From: Clostridia bacterium
GTDB taxonomy: Bacteria > Bacillota > Clostridia > Christensenellales > Aristaeellaceae
DNA length: 64,000 bases
Direction of reading: 5' to 3'
NCBI GenBank assembly: GCA_017547285.1
Contig: JAFYQB010000160.1
Location: 50,194 to 114,193, forward strand
Shown here: in pieces, positions 17,581-26,437 of the stretch
Numbering within the stretch: the stretch's first letter is position 1
Layout of the letters: each line of letters starts with the position of its first letter
The notes under the pieces: generated by a model
Database searches by the model: none
The model's input: the letters and a program-made list of their open reading frames with translations, nothing else
What the model was told of the DNA's origin: nothing
Made by a program: the position numbers and the translations under genes

Positions 17581-18387
17581 TCAGCCATTCAAAAAGGCGA
17601 GCACGACATGATTGAAATCCTTTGCTTCCTCATACAGCCCATGGCCCCATTCGGGATACATATGAAGCTGCGCATGGGGGATAGCCGCAGCGATCTCACG
17701 GGAAGGCGCTGCCCCCAAAGCGCGATCCTGTTCACCGCCGATCACCAGCGTAGGAGAAGCAATCTGCGGCAGCTTGTCGGCAGCGTTATGATTCAGGCAG
17801 GCGTCTGCCTGAATGAAAAAGCGTTCGTAGGACTTTGGCCTGCTCAGCCTGCCAATAACGGGAACCAGCCACCGGTTCCTGCGACAGTATGCGTCTGAAT
17901 ACATGCGGCGGAGATTGCTGTGCATAAACGCAGTATGATCGCTGTTCCTGGCTAAAGCAATCCATTCCTGAACGGATTCGTTCAGCACAGGATTAGGCTG
18001 CGCACAGGTCACTGCCAGCACCAGTTTGCCCACATGCTCCGGGTAAGCTGCTGCAAAGTGCTGCGCAATCATGCCGCCCATGGACACGCCAACTAGATCA
18101 GCCTTTTCAATGCCAAGCACATCCATGGCTTCCTTCAGGTCGCATGCCATATCGCAGGTGGTGTATCCCACAGGCAGGTTGTTTCTGCGGCTGAACATGT
18201 ATACGGTATACGTTTTTGCAAAGAGACGGTACATGAATGCCATAGGCAATGCTGTACCTTTTACCGTGGTCAGACCATCCCCAAGCCCGGGCAGCATGAT
18301 CATGGCCTTTCTGCCTTTGCCAAAACGGATATAGTGCATAGTGTCAGATTTGAGGTGAACGAGGCCGCTGTGCGCGTTCCAAAACAT
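17581..18387 (-). CDS. Alpha/beta hydrolase
   Basis: Single-domain hydrolase of 268 residues. Landmarks: MIMLPGLGDG (oxyanion), VGVSMGGMIAQHFA (nucleophile elbow GxSxGG), GGEQDRALGA (acid) and WGHGLYEEAKD (histidine). It resembles the YcaC/MenH-like hydrolase group without a clear substrate. ATG at 18387 is chosen because AAGGAG lies 8 bases upstream; the longer frame would extend through the promoter. It has its own promoter and ends about 60 bases before the dehydrogenase promoter. Confidence 0.88.
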   Translation of the reverse strand: MFWNAHSGLVHLKSDTMHYIRFGKGRKAMIMLPGLGDGLTTVKGTALPMAFMYRLFAKTYTVYMFSRRNNLPVGYTTCDMACDLKEAMDVLGIEKADLVGVSMGGMIAQHFAAAYPEHVGKLVLAVTCAQPNPVLNESVQEWIALARNSDHTAFMHSNLRRMYSDAYCRRNRWLVPVIGRLSRPKSYERFFIQADACLNHNAADKLPQIASPTLVIGGEQDRALGAAPSREIAAAIPHAQLHMYPEWGHGLYEEAKDFNHVVLAFLNG

Positions 18388-18423
18388 AAAGTCTGCTCCT
18401 TTGATCTCCAGAAAGATGCTACT

Positions 18424-18453
18424 ATTATAGGCGATACCATTTGGTGCACGCAA
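18424..18453 (-). promoter_or_regulatory. Promoter of the hydrolase gene
   Basis: Minus-strand TTGCGT (18453-18448), 18-base spacer, TATAAT (18429-18424). The same TTGCGT box recurs in two other predicted promoters of the window (49813 and 56279). Confidence 0.55.
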
Positions 18454-18587
18454 CCTTTTTTGCCTCCCCGGACTGCAAAACGTCGGTATTTCCGGCAGAG
18501 CGCGTCAGCGCGTGATGATTGCCGTACCATTGCGCGCAAACCCAAAGGGCTCGTGTCTGACGGAAATGTGTTTGCTGGATAGCGGGC

Positions 18588-18628
18588 ATTCAAAAAGCAT
18601 CATCCTTTACGGATGATGCTTTTTGAAT
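18588..18628. terminator. Perfect 18-bp bidirectional terminator
   Basis: ATTCAAAAAGCATCATCC (18588-18605) pairs perfectly with 18611-18628 around a 5-base loop. The A/T flanks of the stem give a U-tract on both strands. It closes the amidohydrolase gene on the minus strand. Confidence 0.85.
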
Positions 18629-18634
18629 GGTGGA

Positions 18635-20200
18635 TCAGATCTTTCGGTTCCTGGCAAGGATGCCTTTCACGACGGCAGAAATGATATTCTGTTTTTGTTT
18701 CTGATAAGGCTTGCCCTGCAGGTAAAGCATTTCCACCTTCAGCTGGTTCAGCGCTTCCCTTGGAAGCTCATAGGGATTTTGATTCAGAATGACCATATCG
18801 GCTATTTTACCCGTTTCCAGTGAGCCGCGCTCTTTTTCATCGAATGAGGTCCATGCGCCGTTATAGGTGCACATGCGCAATGCTTCCTGAATGGTGAGCG
18901 CCTCTTCGGGCACCGAATGGTTGCAGGCTTTGCAGATCCAGCCGATGGGATCGGGATCGGTGCAGGGCGCGTCCGAACCGGCGGAAATCATGATGCCCAT
19001 ATCCCAAATGGTGCGAAGCGGGTTCAGGGCGGCGGCACGCTCGCCCAGAATGGACTCCAGATAGGAGTCAGGCTCCTGCTTCCAGCCGATAAAGGCGGAT
19101 TGCATGGGCAGCTGGATGTGATAGTCCCGGCAGATTTCCAGGCCCTCGCGGGTGGGCAGACAGGCATGGATGATGCCGTGACGGTGATTGTTACGGGGAT
19201 AGTCGTCCAGCGCAGCCTTCAGGCAACGGGTTGCCTGATCAAAGGCGGCGTCGCCAATGGCGTGAACCTCGATTTGCAGTCCGGCACGGTTGGCTTCTTT
19301 TAAGAAGCGGGTGACCGTTTCATCATCGTAATAGAGTACGCCCTTGTCATTTGTGCCCAGATAAGGCTTGAGAAGCGCAGCGTCCTGAGAACCAAAGCAT
19401 CCGTCCAGCGCATTGGCGAAACAGCCGCCAATTCTGGGCAGGCCGCGGCTGACAGCCGCGCTGATATTCAAAGACTGGGGGAAAACGCGCAGCTGGAAAC
19501 CGCTTTGCGCGCTGCGGCCTACCCATTGCTCCAGCGAGATATCCATATCCCTGGGGAATCCTACGCCGCTGACCGTATGGACCAGACCGATTCCTCTGGA
19601 AGCCATGTGATCCATGGCGCGCTGCATGTTGCCGATAAGTTCCGGGATGGAAAGCGAGGAAGACATATAATCGGAAACCACAAAGAAGGCTTCCTGATTC
19701 ATTTCGCCGGTATCGGGATGGTAACCGCGGAGTGTTTTGAGCTTGTTATCCAGCAGGTTCAGAAGCGGTGTGTTCACAATGCAGGCATGCCCGTCGTACT
19801 TGACCATCATAAAAGGTCTGTCAGGGCAAACGCGATCCAGTTCTTCGCGTGTAACCAGCCGTCCCTCTGCCACGGAGTAGGGAGAAGCGCCAAACGCTAC
19901 CAGCATTTTTCCTTTGGCGTTTTTGGCATAACTACTCGCCATGGAAAGGATCTCCTCGTTGGAGGAAGCTTCCATCACGTTCAGACCGGCATGGAAAGTG
20001 GCAAAACTGGCAAAATGCTGGTGGGTATCCGTAAAGGCGGGGATCAGTGCTTTCTGGCCAAGCTCCTGTACGGGAACGGCGGCATATTCAGCGGGCAGAG
20101 TATCACCCACATAACAGATACGGCCGCCGTCTTCCACCAGATAGCGTGCAACGGTGTTGTTCTGGTCACAGGTGAGGATGGTTCCATGGTAACAGATCAT
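18635..20200 (-). CDS. YtcJ-like amidohydrolase
   Basis: Metal-dependent hydrolase of 521 residues of the Amidohydro_3 (YtcJ/LAF3) family. An N-terminal strand (ICYHGTILTCDQ) precedes the metal-binding TDTHQHF (HxH) near residue 60; EVHAIGDAAFD carries the next histidine and aspartate; SAGSDAPCTDPDP holds the last aspartate, followed by TYNGAWTSFDEKERGSLETGKIAD, the canonical end of the barrel. Length is normal. Cytoplasmic; substrates are probably amide or ester compounds and are not predictable. Single gene with its own promoter and terminator. Confidence 0.92.
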   Translation of the reverse strand: MICYHGTILTCDQNNTVARYLVEDGGRICYVGDTLPAEYAAVPVQELGQKALIPAFTDTHQHFASFATFHAGLNVMEASSNEEILSMASSYAKNAKGKMLVAFGASPYSVAEGRLVTREELDRVCPDRPFMMVKYDGHACIVNTPLLNLLDNKLKTLRGYHPDTGEMNQEAFFVVSDYMSSSLSIPELIGNMQRAMDHMASRGIGLVHTVSGVGFPRDMDISLEQWVGRSAQSGFQLRVFPQSLNISAAVSRGLPRIGGCFANALDGCFGSQDAALLKPYLGTNDKGVLYYDDETVTRFLKEANRAGLQIEVHAIGDAAFDQATRCLKAALDDYPRNNHRHGIIHACLPTREGLEICRDYHIQLPMQSAFIGWKQEPDSYLESILGERAAALNPLRTIWDMGIMISAGSDAPCTDPDPIGWICKACNHSVPEEALTIQEALRMCTYNGAWTSFDEKERGSLETGKIADMVILNQNPYELPREALNQLKVEMLYLQGKPYQKQKQNIISAVVKGILARNRKI

Positions 20201-20230
20201 GAAAGCGCCTCCTTTTTGCTTCTTGTATCT

Positions 20231-20258
20231 ATTATAGCAAAACCTGATAAACAGTCAA
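20231..20258 (-). promoter_or_regulatory. Promoter of the amidohydrolase gene
   Basis: Minus strand: TTGACT (20258-20253), 16-base spacer, TATAAT (20236-20231) with an extended TGC just before it; AAGGAGG follows before the ATG at 20200. Confidence 0.75.
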
Positions 20259-20318
20259 TCTTCATACGAAAGGCCGAAACGCATGGGCGGACGATTTTCG
20301 CAATTTTGCTGTGAATTC

Positions 20319-20348
20319 TTGAAACTGCAGCGTTTCCGGGTGTATAAT
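20319..20348 (+). promoter_or_regulatory. Promoter of the 638-aa gene
   Basis: TTGAAA (20319-20324), 18-base spacer, TATAAT (20343-20348), about 60 bases before the start codon at 20409. It is divergent from the amidohydrolase promoter. Confidence 0.65.
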
Positions 20349-20408
20349 TTTTGAAGAGAGAATAGCGAATACGTATTTTGATAAAAACAGAAAGGACGTG
20401 GCAGTAAC

Positions 20409-22325
20409 GTGAGTGAAAAACACGATGGTACGGTGCTTGCTCCGGGATTTTATGATTTGAACAAAGATGGCGTGTTCGATACAGTGGCCTTCATATACAA
20501 AGGCAAATCTGCGCTTTTTATTTCGGATGACGGAAAATTACCTTGGGATCAGGAACCGGAAGAAGGCTTTGATGCGTATTTTCAGAAGGCGTTCCGTGCA
20601 GGCGAACGGGCGAATCCATGGAATGAGATCCGTTCAAACTGGGGGAGCTATACCCTAATGGTAGACCGCGATTCCTGCGGCCGTTTTGATTCTCTGGGGG
20701 ATTTCTGTTACCGCGCTTTTGACCTGAATGGCGACGGTGCGCCTGAGGCCGAATACTATCACCTTTTTCCGGGCGAGGACTGGTGCCCGTATTCCAATAA
20801 ATTTGTGGTCAATTTTAACGGCGAACGCGATCTGTCCAATATCGACTTTGAAAACCTGACCTATGGCGATGAACAGGCGTATGACCAGGGCTTCAAGTAC
20901 CTGATGAATGTGCACGGCAGCGGTTTCTTTGTCAACTCCTACTCGCTGCATCCTGAAAACTCCTGGGAAACGCCGATTGCCTGGTATGACTTTGACTGCG
21001 ACGGAAAGACCAATATGACCATGCGCGTCGGAGATACCCTGCATAACAACAGCATTATCGGCGTGGGTCTGAAGCTTGACCAGTACGACCGGTATGCCGG
21101 ACTGGCCACGGAGTTTGAACTGGCCATGGAATTGAACGGCGATACATCGGATGAAAACTGGCACTCGCTGGATATGATGCTTTCTTTCAACAACTATCAG
21201 AAACCGACTTTGGATTATACAGAATATCAGGATCATCTGTCGTGTATGACGCCGCTTGCGGGAAGCGAACCGTTTTACGGACAAATGCTTCCGTCGCGTA
21301 CGCAGACGCTGCGTCAGTATCTGCCGTATCTGGACGGCGTCAGGGCTGGGCTGGAACCCGGTCACTGGACGGCATGCTGGATGGTGTTTGACGAGGATGG
21401 GGATGACTGCCGCTGGGAGGAGATGTTCTCCTGTCACGAAGGTGACGGCGGACTGTCCAATTACCACACCTGCCTGCTATCCGATCATTTGGGTGACCGC
21501 ACCGAAAAAGACCCGCAGAATGCCGGACAGGGACTGCTGTACGTTTCGCCGATGGATGGCAAGATTCATCTTTACCGGGCACAATACGGCTGGTGGGAGA
21601 TCGATTATCTTGCGCTTTTCAAGGGCAGCACCGATCATCCATACCTTACGGAAGGCCCTGCTCCCAGCGAAGGTATGCGCTATACGCGTGTACGTTATTT
21701 TGATAATGACGGCGATGGTTTTGTAGATACCCTGCGCTATGAAACGGTGGAATACGGCAGGGAGGAAGACACGGCGAACGTGCTTCGGGAGATCCGGCTT
21801 TCAGATTATGCTGCGGAGGTTTCAAAACCTGAACTGTTTGATATGCGCACGGATACGCCGCTTACCGGATTCCGGGTGGAAAACTGGAACGGTCAGGCGT
21901 TTACGCCGAAGAATTTTGAAGGAACCCCTGCCAAAGCGGTTTACGACAAGACCAAAGCCTTCTATGCACAGGTCTGCGAACGGATGTGGGAGGGTGCACA
22001 AATGCTGTATCAGTGCGCTGTTCGTCATGGCCTGAACAGCAGCGAGCAGCTTGACGCCGGACTGAAAACGGAATATACCAGGGAAGAACGCCTGGCCATG
22101 ACGGAATACGGCATTCCGGAAGGTTATTTCCGCCATCTGAGCGGCTGTAATTTACGCGAAAAGTATCATAACGGCTATTGGCTGCGTGAAAAGGTGTTTG
22201 CAGATATTTGCCGATGCGACCGGCTTGACCGCCATTTTCTTGAAAGGTGCTACTATACCGGCCGTTATTGCGAACTGGTTCGGTATATTGACCAATGCTT
22301 TGAAAGCAACGCTGTCTGCGAATAG
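20409..22325 (+). CDS. Large protein with acidic DxDxDG loops, function unknown
   Basis: Protein of 638 residues without a recognisable signal peptide. At least five acidic calcium-loop-like elements are spread along it: DLNKDGVFDT near residue 17, DLNGDGAPEAEY near 105, DFDCDGKTNM near 194, DEDGDDCRWE near 325 and DNDGDGFVDTLRYE near 431. Such loops occur in EF-hand, dockerin-like, VCBS and FG-GAP repeats; here they alternate with beta-rich segments of Tyr, Trp and His-rich sequence. The C-terminal 180 residues look helical. GTG start 8 bases after AAAGGACG. Not assigned to a family; the lack of an export signal is odd for this architecture. Confidence 0.6.
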   Translation: MSEKHDGTVLAPGFYDLNKDGVFDTVAFIYKGKSALFISDDGKLPWDQEPEEGFDAYFQKAFRAGERANPWNEIRSNWGSYTLMVDRDSCGRFDSLGDFCYRAFDLNGDGAPEAEYYHLFPGEDWCPYSNKFVVNFNGERDLSNIDFENLTYGDEQAYDQGFKYLMNVHGSGFFVNSYSLHPENSWETPIAWYDFDCDGKTNMTMRVGDTLHNNSIIGVGLKLDQYDRYAGLATEFELAMELNGDTSDENWHSLDMMLSFNNYQKPTLDYTEYQDHLSCMTPLAGSEPFYGQMLPSRTQTLRQYLPYLDGVRAGLEPGHWTACWMVFDEDGDDCRWEEMFSCHEGDGGLSNYHTCLLSDHLGDRTEKDPQNAGQGLLYVSPMDGKIHLYRAQYGWWEIDYLALFKGSTDHPYLTEGPAPSEGMRYTRVRYFDNDGDGFVDTLRYETVEYGREEDTANVLREIRLSDYAAEVSKPELFDMRTDTPLTGFRVENWNGQAFTPKNFEGTPAKAVYDKTKAFYAQVCERMWEGAQMLYQCAVRHGLNSSEQLDAGLKTEYTREERLAMTEYGIPEGYFRHLSGCNLREKYHNGYWLREKVFADICRCDRLDRHFLERCYYTGRYCELVRYIDQCFESNAVCE

Positions 22326-22359
22326 CATTCAATCCGTCTCCCTTGGCAAAATACGAACG

Positions 22360-22566
22360 CAAGCAGCGCATATTTACCTTTATAATGGCGGAAAACACCC
22401 CGGAAGGCTTCATGCACCTGCAGGGGAAAGCCTGACCGACGGTGATTTTGTGATAGATCCCAAGGCACGCTTTGTTCGCGTATCCATTCAGGACGCTCAG
22501 GGCCGCTGGGCGGATACGCGCGGTTTCTTCCGGGATGAGATTGGTTTTCCGCCGCTTGAAAAATAA
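22360..22566 (+). pseudogene. C-terminal fragment, possibly of a PHP-domain protein
   Basis: After the stop of the 638-aa gene another frame reads AAHIYLYNGGKHPGRL, then ARFVRVSIQDAQGRWADTR and FFRDEIGFPP before a TAA at 22566. This looks like the beta-sandwich tail of PHP/CehA-type metallohydrolases in gut Clostridia, from memory and by eye. No start codon or ribosome binding site supports a separate intact gene; the longest frame here begins inside the preceding gene. Confidence 0.35.
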
Positions 22567-22605
22567 AACAAACGGCCTGCCCCTGTACCTGAAAGGAGCG
22601 GCCCG

Positions 22606-22740
22606 TCAATGCCTCGTTTGATTCATGGCAGCCTTGGGAAAACCGTTCAGAAGTGACTTCCGGAAAAGCGCGGCCGCGATTAATAACGGAATGATGGAGA
22701 TCAGCATGCCTGACGTCAGCCTCTGGCGGAAGAACGGTAT
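22606..22740 (-). pseudogene. Possible C-terminal remnant of a sugar ABC permease
   Basis: The minus strand reads RLTSGMLISIIPLLIAAALF then RKSLLNGF and ends at TGA (22608-22606). A hydrophobic helix followed by a short basic tail of this shape is typical of the end of CUT1-type sugar permeases (MalG-like). There is no upstream portion in the window, so it would be a relic. The stretch 22567-22810 otherwise contains only the terminator. Confidence 0.25.
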
Positions 22741-22774
22741 ACACCCGGCAGCTCTGCCATACTGTTTGGTATGC

Positions 22775-22804
22775 AAAAAGAGACGGATGAACCGTCTCTT
22801 TTTG
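22775..22804. terminator. Bidirectional terminator
   Basis: AAAAAGAGACGG and CCGTCTCTTTTT form a 12-bp stem with a short loop (ATGAA); the stem ends in T-runs on both strands. It follows the ABC-F gene on the minus strand. Confidence 0.8.
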
Positions 22805-22810
22805 TGTGGG

Positions 22811-24601
22811 TCATTTGTTTGCGTCCTGCGCGGCGATGCGTTCAGCGAGCTCGCACAGGTAAAGCCAGCGTTCGGTCTTTTCTTCCAGCTGCGTTTCCAG
22901 TGCGGCTTTTTCTTCGAGAATCTCCTGCAAACGGATATAGTCGCTGGCGTTCAGGCCGATGGCCGCTTCGCATTCGGCAATACGCGCTTCAAGATCAGCA
23001 ATATCCTGATCAATGGTTTCATACTCGCGCTGTTCCTTGAAAGAAAACTTCAGTTTCTGCGGACGGTCGGTGCGCTTTTCGCGTGTGTCACGGTTTTCTT
23101 TTTGGACGACCGTTTTTTCATCCATTTCCCGCAGAAGCAGCCAGTCGGAGTAACCGCCCATGGTGCGGCGAACGGTTCCATCCCCCTGTACATCCAAAAT
23201 GGAAGTGGCAATCTTATCCAAAAAATAGCGGTCGTGGGAAACGGCTACAACCGCGCCAGGAAAATCGGTAAGATAATCTTCCAGGATGGTCAGTGTCTCT
23301 ACATCCAGATCATTGGTCGGCTCATCCAGCAGCAGAATATTGGGCGCGCTCATCAGAATGCCAAGCAGATAAAGGCGACGTTTTTCTCCGCCCGAGAGTC
23401 TGCCAATGGTGGAAAACTGAAGGTCCGAAGAAAAAAGGAAGCGCTCCATCATTTGGGTGGCGGAAATACGCCCTTCTCTGGTATGAATCTCAGAGGCTAT
23501 TTCATGAATATAGTCATAAGGCCGCTGCGACGGATCCAGTTCGCGGCCTTCCTGAGTGAAGTAACCGATGCGAACGGTACCTCCAAAATCAACAGAACCG
23601 CTGTCAGGAACCAGACTGCCGGCAATCATATTCAGTAACGTGGATTTACCCGCGCCGTTACGGCCGATGATGCCAACACGGTCATCGCGCAGCAGAATAT
23701 AGGAAAAGTCCCGGATGATGATTCGGTCGCCATAGGATTTGGAAATGTGCGCCAGTTCCACTGTTTTGCGCCCCAATCTGGAGGCTGCGGAGGCGATGGA
23801 GACGGCATTGTCCGCAGGCGGCGCTTCCTGCGCTTTCAGAGCCTCGTAACGGGCAATGCGTTCCGTGCTTTTGGTGGAACGCGCACGACAGCCGCGCATG
23901 ATCCATTCGGTTTCCTTCTTCAGAAGCGCCTGGCGTTTGCGCTCGGAAGCTTGAGCCATTTCAAGCCGCTGTGTTTTCAGTTCCAGGTATTTGGAATAGT
24001 TGGCGTCGTACAGATACATTTTTCCGAAAGAAATTTCGGCAATGCGCGTAGCAACGTTTTCAAGAAAATAACGGTCGTGAGTGACCATGACCAGACCGCC
24101 GGTGAATTTTGACAGCTTCTGTTCCAGCCAGGTGACCATTTCGGCGTCGAGATGGTTGGTAGGTTCGTCGAGAATCAGGACGTCAGCGGGATGAACAAAC
24201 ACAGTTGCAAGAGCCACACGTTTGCGCTGTCCGCCGGAAAGTTCGCCGATTTTCTGGTTGAAATCAGTGATCCCCAGCTTGGTTAGCGTTGCTTTGGCCT
24301 CGTATTCATTCAGCTGGCGGGATTCCGCAGGATGTCCCGCAAATACCTGCTCCAGAACAGTCAGATCGTCATTCATTGCAGGAACCTGCGGAAGATAGCA
24401 GATTCGTGCATTGGGATCCCGGGTCAGACGGCCGGAATCGGGATCTTCGACGCCTGCAAGAATTTTCAGAAAAGTGCTTTTGCCGGTGCCGTTGACGCCA
24501 ATCAGTCCAATGCGTTCTCCTGCATTCAGATAGAGCGTCACGTCATCCAGCAGCTGTTTCATGCCGTAGTTTTTGCGAATGTTTTCTGCTGTGAGCAGCA
24601 T
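22811..24601 (-). CDS. ABC-F family ATPase
   Basis: Soluble tandem ATPase of 596 residues with no membrane domain, as in ribosome-acting ABC-F proteins. First nucleotide-binding domain: Walker A GVNGTGKST near residue 36, signature LSGGQRKRVALA, Walker B VLILDEPTNHLD. Second domain: GRNGAGKST, LSGGEKRRLYLL, ILLLDEPTNDLD. A charged interdomain linker follows the first domain, and residues about 500-596 form a coiled-coil C-terminal extension, as in Uup-like members. Roles in this family include translation-factor activity and, in some members, antibiotic resistance; the subtype is not resolved. A structured leader with a U-tract precedes it. Confidence 0.92.
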   Translation of the reverse strand: MLLTAENIRKNYGMKQLLDDVTLYLNAGERIGLIGVNGTGKSTFLKILAGVEDPDSGRLTRDPNARICYLPQVPAMNDDLTVLEQVFAGHPAESRQLNEYEAKATLTKLGITDFNQKIGELSGGQRKRVALATVFVHPADVLILDEPTNHLDAEMVTWLEQKLSKFTGGLVMVTHDRYFLENVATRIAEISFGKMYLYDANYSKYLELKTQRLEMAQASERKRQALLKKETEWIMRGCRARSTKSTERIARYEALKAQEAPPADNAVSIASAASRLGRKTVELAHISKSYGDRIIIRDFSYILLRDDRVGIIGRNGAGKSTLLNMIAGSLVPDSGSVDFGGTVRIGYFTQEGRELDPSQRPYDYIHEIASEIHTREGRISATQMMERFLFSSDLQFSTIGRLSGGEKRRLYLLGILMSAPNILLLDEPTNDLDVETLTILEDYLTDFPGAVVAVSHDRYFLDKIATSILDVQGDGTVRRTMGGYSDWLLLREMDEKTVVQKENRDTREKRTDRPQKLKFSFKEQREYETIDQDIADLEARIAECEAAIGLNASDYIRLQEILEEKAALETQLEEKTERWLYLCELAERIAAQDANK

Positions 24602-24604
24602 GAT

Positions 24605-24726
24605 GTACCTCCGGAAAAATCATTGGGAAAGCGAAAAAAAGATGAGAGATAGCAGAAACGGTCTTCCGCAGGGAAACTACGCGCCAGACAGGCGGCACGG
24701 ATACCGCATCTCTCCCGAACAGTATA
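24605..24726 (-). promoter_or_regulatory. Promoter and structured leader/attenuator of the ABC-F gene
   Basis: Minus strand: extended -10 TGCTATACT (TATACT at 24726-24721) places the RNA start near 24714. The leader begins with GAGAGAT (24714-24708), which pairs with ATCTCTC (24650-24644). Inside this stem CGGT/ACCG, CGCC/GGCG and TTCC/GGAA hairpins can form, giving a multibranched element. The closing stem is followed almost at once by a run of seven T, then the ribosome binding site GGAGG and the ATG at 24601. This is the layout of an intrinsic attenuator. The pairings were made by eye. Confidence 0.5.
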
Positions 24727-24822
24727 GCACAGGCAACCATGCTTTCGCTATATGCAGATAAAATATGCCAACCTGGTCATAGCGGCTGCTGCAAAACTGG
24801 TTGACAATCTATAAAAATATTG

Positions 24823-24851
24823 TTGATTTTTTGATGAAAATATGATATTAT
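24823..24851 (+). promoter_or_regulatory. Promoter of the symporter gene
   Basis: TTGATT (24823-24828), 17-base spacer, TATTAT (24846-24851) with an extended TGA; a second TTGACA box lies at 24801-24806. AGGAGG at 24875-24880 follows. Confidence 0.65.
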
Positions 24852-24891
24852 ATCGAAGATTTAGGCAACTTTACAGGAGGGTGAATTGGCT

Positions 24892-26223
24892 ATGAAGAAC
24901 AAAAGCAATCGTCTTGCGATTAAAATGCTCATCGCTATGGTTGCAGGTATCGCAGTAGGTCTTTTTTTTATGGCAATCCGTGAAAAATGGGGCGCAGATT
25001 CCGCTGTCTGGATGACCGTCAACAACTGGCTTTTCCAGGACATCACCGCTGCTGGCGCTGAAAAGGCGATTGGCCTGTTCTACATTGGCGGCCAGCTGTT
25101 TGTGCGTGCTCTGCAGTTGGTTATTGTTCCTATGGTATTCACGTCCATTGTGCTTGCAATTGGTACCATCCGTGATGCGTCCATGCTTGGTCGTATCTCC
25201 CTCAAAACGTTTGGCTGGTTCCTGGGTACCACTGCTGCTGCGCTTGTGCTGGCTGGCAGCGTAAGTCTTGGTTTGTTTAAGGCTGGCGCCTTCCATACCG
25301 TCCTGGAAGGTGTGAACGCTTCTGCCGGCTCCGTCGGCAGCAATCCTTTGAAAGTGGTTCTTGACATTGTTCCCAGTAATATTGGCGCTGCTTTCAGTGT
25401 CAACAGCGGCGTGCTCAGTATCATTTTCCTGGCTGTTGTGACTGGTTTGGGAATGAACAAGCTGAGTAATGAAAAAGAATCTTCTCTTCACACTCTTTGT
25501 CAGGAAGTCAGCGGAATTATTGTTACCTTCCTCAATTTTGTCGTTGACAAGTTCGGTCCCGCGGCGGTGTTCATGCTGCTGAGCCGCACCTTCGCCACCT
25601 ATGGCACCAACTACCTGCGTCCCGCTGCTGCCTATGTGCTGCTGACGGTGGCACTGCTGCTGGTATACCTGTTCCTGGCATATCCTGTCATTGTAGCGGT
25701 AACGACCCGTCTGAATCCTTTTGTATTTATCAAGAAGATTTTCAAGGTAATTGTCTTTGGCTTTTCTACCAGCTCCAGCGCGGCTACGCTGCCCCTGAAT
25801 GTGGAAACGACCACCAAGGAACTGGGCGCTGACAAGCAGATTGCTTCTTTTGTGCTGCCGCTTGGCATGACCATCAACATGGACGGCACGGCCATTATGC
25901 AGGTTGTAGCCACGCTGTTCCTGGCGGGTGTAGGCGGCTACGAAGTAGGCGTTGGTTCGCTGATCCTGATTATGACCCTGGCGCTGATTGCCAGCGTTGG
26001 TACGCCTGCAGCGCCTGGTGCGGGTGCTGTGGTGCTGTTCACCATCCTTAGCGGCATGGGCTTCACCGGCGAAGCAGCCATGATGGGCTACACCCTGATT
26101 CTGGCTATTAACCGTCCCATCGAAATGCTGGTCACCAGCCTCAACTGTGTGGGCGATTCTGTGGCCTCCATCGTGGTAGCCAAGAGCGAAGGCAAGCTGG
26201 ACGAAAAAATTTACAACGCCTGA
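24892..26223 (+). CDS. Dicarboxylate/amino acid:cation symporter
   Basis: Glutamate-transporter-fold secondary transporter (DAACS family), 443 residues, importing an acidic amino acid or dicarboxylate with Na+ or H+. The family core is intact: serine-rich hairpin STSSSAATLPL, the NMDGTA motif of TM7, the second hairpin VGTPAAPGAG and NCVGDSVASIVVAKSEG in TM8. Start is ambiguous: AGGAGG is 5 bases before a TTG at 24886 and 11 before this ATG, two codons apart. Monocistronic, with its own promoter and terminator. Substrate not resolved between glutamate, aspartate and C4-dicarboxylates. Confidence 0.92.
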   Translation: MKNKSNRLAIKMLIAMVAGIAVGLFFMAIREKWGADSAVWMTVNNWLFQDITAAGAEKAIGLFYIGGQLFVRALQLVIVPMVFTSIVLAIGTIRDASMLGRISLKTFGWFLGTTAAALVLAGSVSLGLFKAGAFHTVLEGVNASAGSVGSNPLKVVLDIVPSNIGAAFSVNSGVLSIIFLAVVTGLGMNKLSNEKESSLHTLCQEVSGIIVTFLNFVVDKFGPAAVFMLLSRTFATYGTNYLRPAAAYVLLTVALLLVYLFLAYPVIVAVTTRLNPFVFIKKIFKVIVFGFSTSSSAATLPLNVETTTKELGADKQIASFVLPLGMTINMDGTAIMQVVATLFLAGVGGYEVGVGSLILIMTLALIASVGTPAAPGAGAVVLFTILSGMGFTGEAAMMGYTLILAINRPIEMLVTSLNCVGDSVASIVVAKSEGKLDEKIYNA

Positions 26224-26252
26224 TGCAGGCCATCATAACGCCGACCATCGAT

Positions 26253-26289
26253 AAACACCCTCTGCCCCAAACGGGCAGAGGGTGTTTTC
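26253..26289 (+). terminator. Terminator of the symporter gene
   Basis: AAACACCCTCTGCCC pairs with GGGCAGAGGGTGTTT around a 5-base loop and is followed by TCGTTT, 30 bases after the symporter stop. A strong GC-rich 15-bp stem. Confidence 0.85.
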
Positions 26290-26437
26290 GTTTCCTGCTG
26301 TGATCTGCTCAACCTTTACTGGAACAATATTGCGACCAACCGGTTTAATAAGCTCGAGCACTGCTGTACCAAGCTTATTGTATTCCTCTGCGCCGTTGAG
26401 TACAGCATTCACATGATGGCGTCTCACAGGAACCACT

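Noticed and set aside
24637..24720. T-box or known riboswitch before the ABC-F gene
   Set aside because: No TGGNACCGCG T-box sequence and no other riboswitch consensus was recognised; the region is described only as a structured leader with a U-tract.
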